Shown here piece after piece: positions 1 to 12,030 of a stretch of 64,000 bases of DNA; positions within the stretch are counted from its first letter, which is position 1; each line of letters begins with the position of its first letter. Under the pieces are notes generated by a model. The model searched no databases and had not been told where the DNA came from. It was given only the letters and a program-made list of their open reading frames with translations. The DNA is from Heliopora coerulea. Taxonomy: Eukaryota; Cnidaria; Anthozoa; Scleralcyonacea; Helioporidae. The position numbers were made by a program, and so were the translations under genes. The stretch covers positions 312,501-376,500 of the forward strand of contig JASJOG010000071.1 in assembly GCA_030142905.1 (NCBI GenBank), written 5' to 3'.

Positions 1-12
1 TTTAAAAATAAT

Positions 13-62
13 ATGTATATCTATGCAAATATATACATACATATACATACATATACATACAT

Positions 63-140
<78 letters not shown>
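13..140. repeat. Simple-sequence repeat (CATA, CA, TA)
   Basis: ATACATAC-type units grade into CA dinucleotides and then a pure TA run. The 64-codon open frame across it is only this repeat being translated (Tyr/Ile/His/Thr) and is not a gene. Confidence 0.95.
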
Positions 141-142
<2 letters not shown>

Positions 143-719
143 ACAGACGGAACCGTTTCGGCCTATTGGGCCTCATCGGTGTAGTGCTGATGAGCAGGAT
201 GGAGTAGCCTACATTATATAGGCGACTCAAATGTCTCACGCATGTGGTACAACTAAGCCATGGCAGAGCGCTCTAACTAGAGCCTAGTGAGCGTGCGCAA
301 ATTCGCTAGCGGCATGACTCATCCTGTAGAGCGCTCAATATGAACCAAGAGGCCATAGAGCGATATCTAACTATATATATATATATAAATGATAGAATTT
401 TCAAATGACAACAGAGTGCTCAATACCACAGAGGTAGAACGATGTTAATATTATTAATGATAAGACTTGCTACTCCGAATTTCAAGCTTAAGTGGAGCTT
501 ACCACACTCATCAGAATCAATGTAATTGAAGAACCGTGAGGAAATCCTATTCGAAGGATGAAAATCAAGGCCCAGCAAAAAATTCGTAAGACCGGTATAT
601 TTGTGTCAGAAGGTTTATTTAGATCTAACATTTCGTTGCTTAAGACCCATAATCGTCAGAGAATGAAACATAATACGATAAAACAATCACTAAAATATTA
701 TTACATAGTTAATTAGGAT

Positions 720-1075
720 AAATTTGGCGTTTGAGAGGAAATATGAAATGGTGAGATGTCAGATGCGGCGAAGAGGGTAACGGGAATCAGAATGAGGAAA
801 GAGGAATTGAGCTTGATTGAGAGTTGAGAGTAGGATTGAGTTTGTGAATAAGTTAGCTTTCTCTAATAAGGAGTTCATCAGTGATAGATGAAGAAGAGTG
901 AGAGAGGATGGTGAAATCATCTGATGTAGTGGGATGGCCAGTGTCGTGGTGATGTGATAGAATGTTTGTTGCGGAAGGGTTAACACGCTCTTTGTCAGTA
1001 AGGACTAAGATACCCAAGTGATCAGCAATCTGTGTGGAGAAGTCGGCTAGTTTGGCCTACATACGACGCGTTACA
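720..1075 (-). pseudogene. PLE GIY-YIG endonuclease remnant
   Basis: A Cys-rich start (CRCCNASYVGQ-like) with the GIY-YIG-type tyrosine/glycine pair is followed by a tail that is the near-identical counterpart of the plus-strand ORF at 1,912-2,226. The nuclease would nick the target for priming. Frameshifts lie soon after the first 20 codons. Identity rests on its position after the RT and on its match to the better preserved second copy. Confidence 0.6.
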
Positions 1076-1860
1076 GCATCGACACTTAAAAAGATACACA
1101 ACAAAAGATTTTAGACCGTTGAGTATCCTGTCTTTAAAAGAAGAGAAGTGTGCTTGGCGGAGCAACGGACGGAAAACAAGACGAATGGAAATATGAGGGA
1201 AGGCATTTGAGCAAAGCTTACGAATTTGTGTGAGAATCTGGAGGCTGTGTTGTCCAGTGAAGGGATGGCAGAAGTATATGATCTTTTTAGGTGCAAGGGA
1301 AACTTTGGGTACAGGCGAAAATTGGTTGCCTAAAAAACGGCGAATACATTTTGTCTAGAAAATTACGGGGATAGCTGTTGAGAGAAAATAGTTTCTTAAA
1401 ATTATCAAGTTCCGAGTGAAAGGTATTATAAGTAGAACAAATGTTAAAATAACGATTTAAAAGAGACACGACTTGACCTTTTTAGTAGGTAAACGGAATA
1501 AAGCTGTCAAAATTTGTATATAGTCCGGTAAAGGTGGGTTTGTGAAAGACGGAGGTGGTAAAAGAGCCATCGTCTCGTGTGATGTTAACACCAAGAAATA
1601 ATAATGACTTGTTAACTTCATTTTCAAGAGTAAGAACAATATTAGGGTGTTGACGATTCAAAAAGTTAAGAAAAGCGTTTACGTGGTTATTCGATTGAAA
1701 CAGTAGGAAGCAGTCATCAACATATCTGAGATACAGAACAGGTTTATAGTCAGGCGGACAAAGCTCAAGCCAATTTCGTTCATGCCATGAGAGAAAAATA
1801 TCCGTTAAAAACCGGTCCCAAAAGAGAGCCTATGGTCACACCATCTATTTTTTCTTAAAA
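1076..1860 (-). pseudogene. PLE reverse transcriptase, C-terminal fragment
   Basis: In minus-strand order three frames together give a GVTIGS..GPV-like block, a YVDDC catalytic block near 1,700-1,725, a thumb segment with NITRDDGSF and FHKPTFTGLYTN, and a tail before the nuclease. These are the spacing and wording of Penelope-type reverse transcriptases, which copy RNA into DNA at the insertion site. Short ORFs at 1,111-1,296, 1,287-1,469 and 1,457-1,639 are its pieces. At least two frameshifts separate them. The N-terminal half of the polymerase is absent, as expected for 5' truncation. Confidence 0.65.
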
Positions 1861-1904
1861 AAACACTGTTAAATAAAAATGACAATTTTTAACAGATAAA
1901 AATC

Positions 1905-2480
1905 TCGTGTTGTGAAACTTTTTAAGTGTCGATGCTGTAGTGCGTCGCATGTTGGCCAAACTAGCCAACTTCTCCACATACGGATTGCTGATCACTTGGG
2001 TATCTCAGCCCTTACTGACAAAGAGCGTGTTAACCCTTCCGCAACAAACATTCTATCACATCACCACGACACTGGCCATCCCACTACATCAGATGATTTC
2101 ACCATCCTCTCTCACTCTTCCTCATCTATCACTGATGAACTCCTTATTAGAGAAAGCTTACTTATTCACAAACTCAATCCTACTCTCAACTCTCAATCAA
2201 GCTCAATTCCTCTTTCCTCATTCTGATTCCCGTTACCCTCTTCGCCACCTCTGACATCTCATCACTTCCTATTCCCTCTCAAACGCCAAATTTATTCTAA
2301 TTGACCAGGTAATAATATTTTAGTGATTGTTTTATCGTATTATGTTTCATTCTCTGACGATTATGGATCTTAAGCAACGAAATATTAGATCTAAATAAAT
2401 CTTTTGACACAAATATGCCAGTCTTACAAATTTTTTGTTGGGCCTTGATTTTCACACTCTTCAGGTGATTTTTGCGCCTG
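1905..2480 (+). mobile_element. Second PLE 3' end (GIY-YIG ORF plus 3' region), inverted relative to the first
   Basis: The ORF at 1,912-2,226 (104 aa) begins LFKCRCCSASHVGQTSQ and continues with HIRIADHLGIS and LLIHKLNPTLN, the wording of a PLE GIY-YIG domain. It is the better preserved copy of the nuclease on the opposite strand at 720-1,075. The 3' region to about 2,480 is also the reverse complement of about 480-720. No RT lies upstream in this orientation, so it is a separate 5'-truncated insertion or an inverted duplication. Confidence 0.7.
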
Positions 2481-2849
2481 ATGTTAATGCTCAGAAAAAT
2501 TGATATTATATACACGGATGACGTCATGTCCCAATACAGTGTGTGGGATAAGATTGCGAATAGCTTATGGCTGCATAGCAAAATTTTTCTCTATGTCTAC
2601 AAGTTGAGACATGTTCGTTTCTAAAGTTTAATGAACCTAGTTTAGGATGGCAGACTATGATGAATTTTTCGTGCAAGCATAAGTTACATTGTTTGTTTTT
2701 ACTTGAATGGGCCCTACATTGCTTAATTATTTTCCATTCCATCGAGTATTTAATCTTTTAAGTTCCAAATCTATTTACTTAGTGAGGTTCTGTTTTTGTG
2801 TTTCGGATTTCTAAAAGAGTTGGTATGGTTGTAGTATCTTGACTGAAAT

Positions 2850-3336
2850 TTGCCTTCATTGATGCCGATGTATGCAAAGCGACAGACTGTGGGGTGGAAT
2901 TTAACAGCGATTATCAATTACAACATAACCGTAAGCAAAATGGGGGAAAAAACGTGCCTTACGAGGCTGCTGGTGCACCAAGAAATCCTTTTGAAGCAGC
3001 TAAGCGTAGAAATGAGTGCTTTGGTCAAGGTGAAACAGAACCTCGGAGCAATGTCGATGAAGATGTTTCAACAAGTACAAACACACATCAGCGTCAACCA
3101 ACGCCAACGCCAACCCTGTCCAATCAACCTATGCGTGAATTAGAGGAGAAAACGGAGGTGAGCTGCTTGAGAGATAAATTGCATTCCCCAACGACAGACG
3201 ATCCAGAACTGTGTGATGAAGAAAGCGTTGGCCCTCGGGCTCAGCGGACAGGAGCAGTCCACCACCAAGCCTCAGATAGTGGAACCACCCCAAACCAGGA
3301 GCAAGAAGATAATGGCGTGGATGTATCATCAGTGTA
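2850..3336 (+). CDS. Hypothetical protein or exon with a C2H2-like motif
   Basis: One open frame runs from about 2,850 to a stop at 3,336 (147 aa from the ATG at 2,894). Its first residues read CKATDCGVEFNSDYQLQHN, which resembles a degenerate C2H2 finger start (two Cys, Phe, Leu, His). The rest is acidic and polar with TPTPT and EELEE-like stretches and looks disordered. A competing frame (2,850-3,143) overlaps it. Downstream at 3,420-3,560 another frame has an ESSDAEDELDASW stretch. It could be a decayed host gene or transposon exon; no function is claimed. Confidence 0.25.
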
Positions 3337-4978
3337 AACGAAAGATACAGTTAACCAGACACGCATCTTAGATATTACGTCACAGTCGCAAATGACTGAG
3401 ATGGATGCCTTTGTCAATGAGAATAGCAGTGGGGTCTACTGAGTCAAGTGATGCAGAAGATGAATTGGATGCCTCATGGGTTACTTTTGCCTGGAAACCC
3501 ATAACATATGATGACCAGTCTAGATCAAAGAGGCCACTTAATCTTAGAAGAGATAAAAAAGCCAAATGTTCCTAACATTCAACAATTTGCTATTTCGGTG
3601 GTTGAACTTGCAAAAAGTATGATAAACCAGAGCAACGAGTTAAAAGGGGTGGATTCAGAGGGGTGCAACCGTTGCTCAAGCACCGGTCAGTTTTTCGCAA
3701 TTAATTTATGCAATATTCCATGACCCCGCAATCCTATATGGTCACCTACGCAATCTTATATTGAGGCCTTTAGCCTCCTGGTAGCATCCGCCAAGCCTCG
3801 GTGCGAACTTGAGCGGAAAATGGCGGAAGCACTGGCGGAGCTAAGAATAGCTCAATTTGGAGTTAATTTTAGCAGTCCGAGCACCGGTGAAGGGGTGCTA
3901 GCCAATCAAAGCACCAGATTTTTATGGCGGGAGCAACGGTGAGCACTGGTGGAAGTCGTTAATTTTTAAAAAAATAAGCAAACCAATCGCGTAAGGCTTC
4001 TGCTTCAGTTCTCCGATGATCTTATATAGTAGAAGCATAGCGATATATTATAAAATTATTTTTCCTCTTGAGGATCCTTTTGCAACGTGCCGTCTTCTAC
4101 AGCTGTGAGTTCTTTTGAGTTCTTCTTGATTAGCAATGGCTAGTTCCCGAAGTGTTTTACAACAGTTCCTCGATATACTTCGTGGCAGCTTTTCTCCTCA
4201 GCAAAGGGATAAAAAGTTATTCTTACTTAAGGAACACTACGCGCAAATGGTGGCTCTTGAGATGAAGCGTCTGCAGGTTTGTTAAGGTAGGAGAGAGTGG
4301 GGGAACGTTTCTCTTCTCTTCAATTTTCAGTCCAAGAGATGTAGATTATGTTTTGTTATAATGCTTTGGTTGTAAACAGCTTGCTCTCATTATTATTGTT
4401 GTTAGTCGTTCTTTGATCTATAAAATTGTTTCCTAACTCTGCAAGTGAGTTCAACAAATAAACCTACAGATGAACTGTAGTATAGTGGTGTTTTAAACGT
4501 CTTGCGACTACCAAACCGACAATAGTTTGACAATGGAGACTACCTAATTCTTTCATAAGGTCAATCGCCGAAACAATTAAGTTCGACAGGCATTATTGCC
4601 CTTCAGACATTTGTAGAAAGTCTGGTTGATGACCCCATTTTCGAATGCTTCGAAATTGTTAGTTTTCAACCGTGCTTTCTATACCTTGTACCTATAAAAC
4701 TTGATGTCAATAAGTGTCAAGTTTAAAGCCAACAGACTGGATAAACTAAAAAGAAATATAGGGGACCGGAGATGTTTTAGCTTTGGTTGAAAACTTTTTA
4801 TCATTGTAAAACTTTATCTGACAAAAAAATGCCAACAACATCAAATCACTCGAATCAAAAAGGGACGAAAAAATTCCTAACATCAAAAATACTGTGCGAG
4901 CGAAGCAGTAAATGTCGGAAAATAGGTGCAAGGTTTTTCTCTTTTAGATTACGTAGACGTCTTATTGGTTTTAGATAT
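3337..4978. other. No recognised gene
   Basis: Only short open frames with no recognisable domains. A 50-codon plus-strand ORF at 4,136-4,285 has a good start context and ends next to a possible splice donor (CAG/GTTTGT); it is not supported as a gene. Confidence 0.6.
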
Positions 4979-5090
4979 TCATTACTTCATTCATTCATTC
5001 GCTCGTTCGTTTGCTTGTTTATTTGCTTGTTTATTTATTAATTTATTTATTCATTTATTTATTTATTTATTTACTCATTTATCCAGTACA
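4979..5090. repeat. Tetranucleotide repeat (ATTC / GTTT / ATTT)
   Basis: Degenerate ATTC, GTTC/GTTT and then ATTT units. The Phe/Ile/Leu-rich open frames crossing it are artefacts of the repeat. Confidence 0.9.
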
Positions 5091-6009
5091 GTTGCACAGA
5101 ATCCACTATTTAAAAGAGTAAACGATTACGAACTAAAGTTCCAGAGCTTGAAGGTCCAGGGATAAAAGTTTGTGAGTAAAGATTATATCGCTTTAGAACC
5201 TAAATCCAAAAAAACTAGCATTTTCTTTTTTTATCTCTTCTAACCACAACTCAGCCAACTTCAGCAGTTCATTCCTTGATGTTGTGTCAAACTTCAGTAG
5301 TTCGTAATCTGGTCAAACTACTTTTCTTAACAAATTAAAAAGTCATCATTACTCTTTATAGCCGTTCTTTTTTGCACACAATGTGACAATGTTTGAGCTG
5401 TTGCATTGTCAAGTCGTTTAAGTATCCAGTGCTTAAGACTAAGAATCGGATTTTAGTTTTACGATTATTCTCCTAAAGTAACTTGTGCCTAAGTGATAAG
5501 TGGACTTTGTCTTACAAATTACTGCTTTGTTCATGCATTGGCAAATAATATATTTTCAGGTGCATTTTATTTCCTCGAGCATTTTTATAAATTCTACCTC
5601 CCATTCATTACCATCATACAGTTTGTTTGCTGATTGACATTTAAAATAGAAAATATCATACAATCATTAATATCACATTAAATATTTTCAAACTTAATAT
5701 CATTTTCTAGTAGATGTCTTTGCAACTTAATTCCTTACATATTAAAAGCATCACTAAATCTCATGGAATTATCTTATACACCATGATTGTAATCGCAACG
5801 TGTAAAACCAAATGACTAAACAGTTTAAAAAACTGGCCCACATAGTGAAAGTAAGGGAACTTTCATGACTGAAATCAGACAAGATCTGACGAAACATGCT
5901 ATCACACTCAATGCTCTGAACATCTTCGACCGAAAAGCTACACGTTAACAACAGCGATGTATCAGCTGCTTAGTTGATATTGTAATGCAGTTCATCATCA
6001 GTACATTAC
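5091..6009. other. Downstream part of the receptor gene; no exon established
   Basis: A minus-strand open frame at 5,769-5,951 follows a possible acceptor, but the phase of the preceding exon (phase 1) would select a different frame with an early stop. The last exon and poly(A) site could not be placed. Confidence 0.4.
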
Positions 6010-6090
6010 CTGTCCCTTCGATGGCACTCATTTCTTGTCCATTAACATCACCTGGTGCAGGCTGAGCTTCATTTTCCGCTCCACAGCGAT
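6010..6090 (-). CDS. Putative cytoplasmic-tail exon of the relaxin-receptor-like GPCR
   Basis: On the minus strand an 81-nt open stretch is bounded by a TTTAG acceptor and an ACAG/GTAATG donor. It enters and leaves in phase 1, exactly matching the phase-1 donor of the seven-helix exon at 6,846. It encodes a polar tail (RCGAENEAQPAPGDVNGQ), suitable for the cytoplasmic C-terminus of a GPCR. The assignment rests on splice signals and phase only. Confidence 0.5.
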
Positions 6091-6845
6091 CTAAAGGTAA
6101 GGATTTATTTAAATGAAGCAAAAATATCATTTTAGTTTTTCAAAGCAGTAAATCAGTACAAAGCAGTAAATCAGTAAAGTTTTATTTTACTTCCTGCTAA
6201 CTTGTTCCTTGTCAGGGGGGACTAAACTTTCTGATTTGCTTACTTGCTTTTACCTCTACTATTCTATTCCCAGTCAGAAATTTTTTAGCCAGCTAAACAT
6301 TGGGTAAGGCTTGCAATTAGCGAGTGTGAATTTGCATACAAACTGGATAATGAGCTCATCCACTAATAACCAATTTATTTATTTACCTACAATCATCAAC
6401 ACTGTTCACAAAAGCCATTCGTACATAACTGGTCGAAGCCATGGATTTAGATTGTTATTCGAAATCCAACAGGAAAAGCTCGTTGGAAAGAGTTTAAGAT
6501 TATACAACTTTTAAATATCTTTAAAATTATTTCAACTTAATGATTCAACGTTCAAGCCGCTATTCCATGGAGAAGAGGCAGGTGTTATGGAGTAAAAAAA
6601 TCTGAGCGAAAAAGGAAGAGAAAAAAGAAAGAGGGTACGGAAAGAGCAAAAATGTAAACTATGTTGAAATGGCACCACAGAAAAATAAGAAAAACAGGAT
6701 GACGTATACCAGAACCAGAAAGCAAACTATGGCACAGATTCAAAGTATTAGCGAGTCTTGAGTGGCTACCCTCCATTGCATATAAACTATTAATTTATTA
6801 TACTTATATAGAAAGTGATCAAATTAAGTTTTTCCCAATACTTAC

Positions 6846-7882
6846 AACAGCTAAACGGATTTGGAATACGTGAAAGCCATCCTTTGAATTTGGGCCAGAT
6901 GAAAGGCGTAGTAATGGTATAGATGAACGGATTTATGGCGGAATTGATGGTGGCAACGCAAATTGAAAACCAAGCGTAAAGGACGTTCTCTGTATCATTA
7001 ACCAGTAGGGCAAGAGAGATGAAGATCAGGATGGAAACTGGAAACCAACAGCAAACATCGGTAAGGACTATGGCGACGAATCTGACGGCCATAATTGGCT
7101 CACCCTTGGCACGCTGGGTATTTACGCTCTCTTTGGCTGCAACATGCGAGGCATAAAAGATTGTGCAGTACGCTACAACCATGTAGCAGGCGACAATAAA
7201 GTTAAACACACCAAAAACAGCAAGACAGTATTCCCAGGCGGGATCCTTTTCTCCAGGTAGTTGAAGTGGCAAACACAATCCGTTTGTACCATAATACCCC
7301 TCACCTTTTTCCTCATCGTAAAAATATCTGTTGACAACTGCAGGAATGAGAGCGATCCCAAGGGATATTAACCAAATAAGAGCTACAAACGCTTTCACTC
7401 TGCCACGACGTCCAGGCTGCATATATGGAGGGATCACGTTATTAAGAATTTGGCTACGTCGGTCGTATGTCATTACTGCAAGCGTCAGAACACACACTTC
7501 ACTAGACATCAGAGACAAGACGCCAAAACTCTTGCAAGATGCACTCGAACGCCACTCACTATCATGAAGGTAGTAATCACCACGCCATTCTAGGTCTCTG
7601 TTTACTATAGCCGCGACATAAATTGCCATCAAAAAATCACCAATGTGGAGGTTGTGAACGAGAAAATTTTGAAAGTAGCAGGGGTTCTTATACGCAACTC
7701 TCAAGGCAAAGGCAAGCAGGTTCCCTGCAACAATTCCCACAAGAACGATCCACGCCATGTATCGTAGCACATTGCTTTTTATCAATTTCTCACAGTCCGA
7801 GAAGGTATTTTCTAGGTGAATGCAGTCTACGTCTGGTTTCTTTTTTTTCACGAAACAACAATGAGAAAAGACACTGGTTTTC
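6846..7882 (-). CDS. Relaxin-receptor/LGR-like GPCR: hinge and seven-transmembrane exon
   Basis: One 1,037-nt exon. A strong acceptor (pyrimidine tract then CTAG) at 7,883-7,884 gives phase-2 entry, and a consensus GTAAGTAT donor lies at 6,841-6,845. It begins with the Cys-rich hinge typical of leucine-rich-repeat GPCRs (FSHCCF, PDVDCIH, FSDCEKLI) and continues through seven hydrophobic helices. SSEVCVLTLAVMTYDRR at the end of helix 3 replaces the usual DRY box, and NSAINPFIYT is the NPxxY-type motif of helix 7. Such receptors bind peptide hormones through their extracellular LRRs and signal through G proteins at the plasma membrane. The unspliced open frame (6,790-7,950) runs past both splice sites. 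The LRR exons that should precede it lie 15-25 kb upstream on the same strand. Confidence 0.88.
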
Positions 7883-7949
7883 CTAGAAATGGGAAGAAAA
7901 ATATTTGAAATGAGATGTTTGACATGTACATTTAATAAAAATCTTATCA

Positions 7950-8340
7950 AAATAAACTTAATACTACTTTTCAGGGACGAACCCCTTCTTCAGATATGCC
8001 TATCAAAGTCAGGAGACAATATGCATATAAACATATGTTTATGATTAACAGGTTCTCCGGAAGTCCGATTGTTCTCTTTTTTTGAGCTTTCAACTTAATA
8101 TGTCTATATTCTTCATAAGAGGTGAGGGTATGACTGTTCGTTTGATGTTCTAGAGTTAGAAAACCACGTGTCTATGTTACACATTCCCATTAAGCCCCTG
8201 ATTCGTTGATTGCTTGTGACGATGTGATTCGCTGTAGGATGCGGTGAGTGGTTTTGATTCGTCGCTCTTTTAAGGGAAACCCTGGTAGTGGGTTTTTCCT
8301 TTCTGTAGAATATTGAGTATGGCTAGATCGTTGGTATGTA
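7950..8340 (-). mobile_element. Probable PLE 3' remnant
   Basis: On the minus strand a stretch near 7,970-8,170 reads like the end of a Penelope-type endonuclease ORF, with LKKGFVPEK-like wording, though broken. It lies just upstream of the receptor's seven-helix exon. A GGGAAACCC...GGGTTTTTCC inverted motif lies at about 8,274-8,301. Weak evidence only. Confidence 0.3.
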
Positions 8341-8389
8341 TACGTTTGTCAAGGAATGCTAGACCAAACAACACAGTGAACTACAAGTG

Positions 8390-10080
8390 AAACAGAAATA
8401 CAGAAAGCACTACCAATTACAGACCAACGGCAACGATAAATGGATTAAAAACGCTTCGGACGGGCAACTCACAGCACACAAAAAACAGGTGCTCACCAAA
8501 GGAATGAACTAAAACACAAAAAACGTTGACTCACTCGATTTCATGGCTGATCTAGAAGCTAAACCTAAGCGAAAAAACCCGATGGAGACACCGAAAACAA
8601 CATAATACACCAAGTAACAGATAGCCTCTTACACGGCCGACAACAACTTGATCTGAACAAAGTAGAAAAACAAGCCCTAAAGGATTTAAAAAGGATGATG
8701 AAATTTTCATTTTCTCAGCTGACGAACGACGGGTTACTGTTGTAATAAACAAGACCGAATACGTTTAAGAAAGTCATCTTAAATGTTTAAGGCACTAACA
8801 CCTTCCTTATTTTAGACAGTGACCCCATAATAACCACAACAATATTTAAAATATACAAAAAACACTAAAGTTCCTAAAGAACCAAAGGAAGCTACCCAAA
8901 AGCACCTGCAACTGAGTGACGCCAAACAACGCACCAACCACCAGATTCTACGGTTTACCTAAGATTCACAAACCAAACATACTACTTCGTCCCATAATCT
9001 CACTTCCTCGAACACCAACCTAGCAGCTATCAAAATACCTTCCATAACTACTCGTACCTCTGGTAAATACATCACCTGATTTAAACCTCGGCACCATCCT
9101 ATAACTATTTAAATGTATATCGGTACCAACTACGAAAACGATCACCAAAAAATTACTATGTAATAACACATCTTGGAACATGAATGCTAATCTGGACAAA
9201 GAACGACATTCTTGAACTACTAGACGACTGAATTTCTCTTCCGAACCGCGTTTTATAAACAAATAGTCGGCACACATAATTATTGACTCACCGGTATCCA
9301 CTTTCGTCCCTGAAACAGCAACGCAAAGACTCAGAAACGGAGATGTAAGGAAGTGCAAAGGTATAAGCCTATGGGAAAGATACGTCGACGATGTATACGC
9401 CACTGCAAAGACGAACAAATCAAATGACGAACTACAGGTCGTCCACACCACCACTGAAAATATCTCTTTCAAAAAATAAGAACAGGACAAAAAACTCGCT
9501 TCCCTAAATGTCCTGTTAACCAGAACTGCTAATGGTACCCACTATACACAGAAATACAGAAAAAGCACTCACACAAATCAAATATTAAACTACCACAGCA
9601 ACAACTCTGCCCAACACAAGATCAGCAGCTTCAAGCCCCTATACAATCGAATTAAACTCCATTGTAACACTCAAGGATCAAAACAAGGCGAACAAAAGCC
9701 CTTCTCCGAAATCTATGCAAGAACAACAAACCGAAAAACTTCATGAAAAAATAACACAAAAAAAGAAAAGCGCACCAGAAAACACCACTTATCATCCAGA
9801 CAAAACAACGACAGAAAAGAAAATAGTAACTCTTCTGTACATCCTCGGAAATGACCGCCAGACTACTTAGACGGTGTAACGTGACGCTATTCCATAGACA
9901 AACTCTCAAACTGGCGACAATCTTCACGAAGCGCAAAGGCAGGATCGCTACAACAGACCTGACCAAATGCCGTTTACATGTTCTCCTGCCATAACTGCCA
10001 ACAGTAATACATCCGAGGAACTTCGAAGAAAGTAGAAACACGACTAACAACCCAGCGTTATCAAAAGACATGACCCAAGA
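8390..10080 (+). pseudogene. Penelope-like reverse transcriptase, decayed full-length copy
   Basis: Across all three plus frames the hallmarks appear in order: RVTVVINKTEYV near 8,716-8,760, RFYGLPKIHKP and LRPIISLPRTP near 8,948-9,015, the catalytic RYVDDVYATAKTN block near 9,378-9,415, then KLASLNVLLTRTANGTHYTQKYRKSTH and NRIKLHCNTQGSKQ (about 9,490-9,700). LPKIHKP is characteristic of PLE polymerases. Many frameshifts and stops show it is dead. The long minus-strand open frames here (9,020-9,490 and 9,652-10,329) are shadows of this gene. Confidence 0.75.
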
Positions 10081-10129
10081 TCTGATCCAGAAAACCACGC
10101 AGACAACCATGTACAAACCACTACTCGAG

Positions 10130-10160
<31 letters not shown>
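10130..10160. repeat. (TA)n microsatellite at the PLE end
   Basis: Pure AT/TA run directly after the last PLE-derived codons, possibly the target or tail of that insertion. Confidence 0.85.
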
Positions 10161-10164
<4 letters not shown>

Positions 10165-11459
10165 ATATGTTTGTACGTATGTATATTTATCATATACATA
10201 TGCACCAGGTATATATGCCATGAAAACCTCCGTTTTCTTTGTTCTCAGAGAGGGCAATTTACTTTGACAATGGAACGATCTATAGGCAAGAGGTGGAGAC
10301 TCATCAAAGGATACTTTCATAATTGACAAATGCTCTTTAACTAGTTAAGTCCTCTTAACTTGTATGCATTTAATCTGCCGTTTTTATTTCAAGAAAATAA
10401 GGAAACACGGCTGATTTATTTGCTAAGCTTTAAGCACAACAAGGACAACGTTTATGAAATCTCAAAAAAACTGTAATATTTTCTCACAAGGCATTTTCCT
10501 TTCTGAAATATATCGATCAAGCTATAAACAACAATAAACTGAAAAAAGTTTAGTCAAGCCATTTTACCCCTTATTAGTGTCTTTACTTACATTACGTAAA
10601 TTCCATTTATTTTCCAAAAGTATTCTTTTCTTCTTTCATTCCTCTCAGTAAACTCTTTGGCAACCACCTGTGTTTCAACCATGGCCGGGTAACTCTTCTA
10701 AATGATTATGGACATTATATTCCAATTACCAAATCCACGTCATGCTGATAGTTGTAAAACATTCCTTTCTGCGTGTAAGTGTGGGTAGCTCAAGTTGAGG
10801 AAAATACTTGATTCTTTACCCATTTGTAGGCTAACTCCTCGTGACTTTTGAAATATTTTGACAAGAAACATTGCCAGTTCCTTACGCTTTTTCCTTGCCT
10901 CTGCTTGAGAAGTCATCCTCACGCTTAACCTCTGTAACTAGCATACATAGCATTATATTCACATCTATCTGAATTTGTGACTTTAGTTGCAATATGTGAT
11001 AATCATTTTCATCCATTTGAACACTGTTCTGTTAACTAGTTGATGGCTGTGATTAATTTTTGTCTAGTGACACAGCTCCATGTAACGTCTTCATTAATTT
11101 AAAATAACGTCTAATTATAATCATAACAATTCCCCAGTTATTTGGACGCTGCACAATGTAACAACGTAATTAAGACAAAGCAGTAATTTCAAGTGGCCTT
11201 CAGGAGATCATTACTATAGCTATGAAACGTCCTCTGGGTCACTCTCCCTTGGACTCACTCTCGCCTTTAACTTAGAGTACGTATACGTTCTAAGTAATTA
11301 ATAAAGTTGACCATAAAAGAAGTGCATTCCTTTAAGTTCTGTACGTTTCACATTAATGGAGGCGGTAAAATCCTGAAAGAAAGCCAAATGTTGCGATTCT
11401 TCCGCGTACGTTTGACCATGACGATGTGGTAACTTAACTACGAGAATTTGATCCGTGTG
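10161..11459. other. Intronic or intergenic; no recognised gene
   Basis: Short frames only and no recognisable domain on either strand. It lies within the long intron inferred between the LRR exons and the seven-helix exon of the receptor gene. Confidence 0.6.
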
Positions 11460-12030
11460 TGATTGACAACAGGTAAAAAGATGACAATAAAGTAAAGAAA
11501 CTCACAACATTCCTCTGCGGACGCGCGGCTAGCCACTTTTACATGATTCCTGCCGACGAAAGGTCCACTTACACTGATGACGCAAAACGTCTCATCGAAG
11601 TCTTATGCCAGCAAAAACCTCGGTGTTTTTTAATGGAACCTGGAACAACTACTTTAGAGCTGATCCAACTCTAACCGGTGACGCCAAAACTGCTCTTTTG
11701 GCCTGACAGGTTTCGCTAGGACTTCCCAGTGGGGTCAAAGCCAATTTGATGGAGCATAATCCGACAGCTTCGTTGGCTGATTGAACTGCTCAGTTTTGGT
11801 TAAACGCTACTGAATGGCTGAAGGACACATACCCATTGCGGCATTCACAACTCCTTCATTTAAAATCATGAAGCTTGGCGATCTCATTACGGTCGTAACC
11901 ATTCGTCAGCAATCGCTCGACCAAATTCAGGACCCCCAACAGCCTCCTAACAACAGCAAGCAAGATCAAGACATGTCAACAAGAAACAGTGGACTTTGTG
12001 CTTTGTTGTTTCCTTTTCCCATGCCTTAAG
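11460..12030 (+). pseudogene. Retrotransposon gag-like remnant
   Basis: Three frames combined read like a gag capsid region: KKLTTFLCGRAASHFYMIPADE with YTDDAKRLIEVLCQQ, then LELIQL, then VSLGLPSGVKANLMEH and a helical QQ-rich tail (ORF 11,814-12,029). The order matches Ty3-type gag (CA helices, then the Q.SLGLPSGV segment). No zinc knuckle, protease, RT or LTR was found beside it, so this is an isolated fragment. Confidence 0.4.

Larger units (their letters stand above)
141..1870 (-). mobile_element. Penelope-like element (PLE), 5'-truncated copy
   Basis: Read on the minus strand this holds the C-terminal part of a PLE reverse transcriptase, then a GIY-YIG endonuclease, then a 3' non-coding region that ends near the TA repeat. 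Both coding parts are broken by frameshifts and stops, so it is a dead copy. The non-coding part (about 480-720) is repeated in inverted orientation at about 2,268-2,480. The segment at 141-215, with a GCCTATTGGGCC palindrome, looks like a terminal sequence of such elements. Confidence 0.7.

Noticed and set aside
13..207. 64-codon ORF at the window start
   Set aside because: Translation of simple repeats.
4136..4285. 50-codon ORF with good start context and a CAG/GTTTGT donor-like end, as a first exon
   Set aside because: No second exon, no known domain, and such an arrangement is common by chance.
9652..10329. 225-codon minus-strand ORF and the 156-codon ORF at 9,020-9,490
   Set aside because: Both lie antisense to the Penelope-like RT, cross a TA repeat in one case and have no domain; shadows of low stop density.
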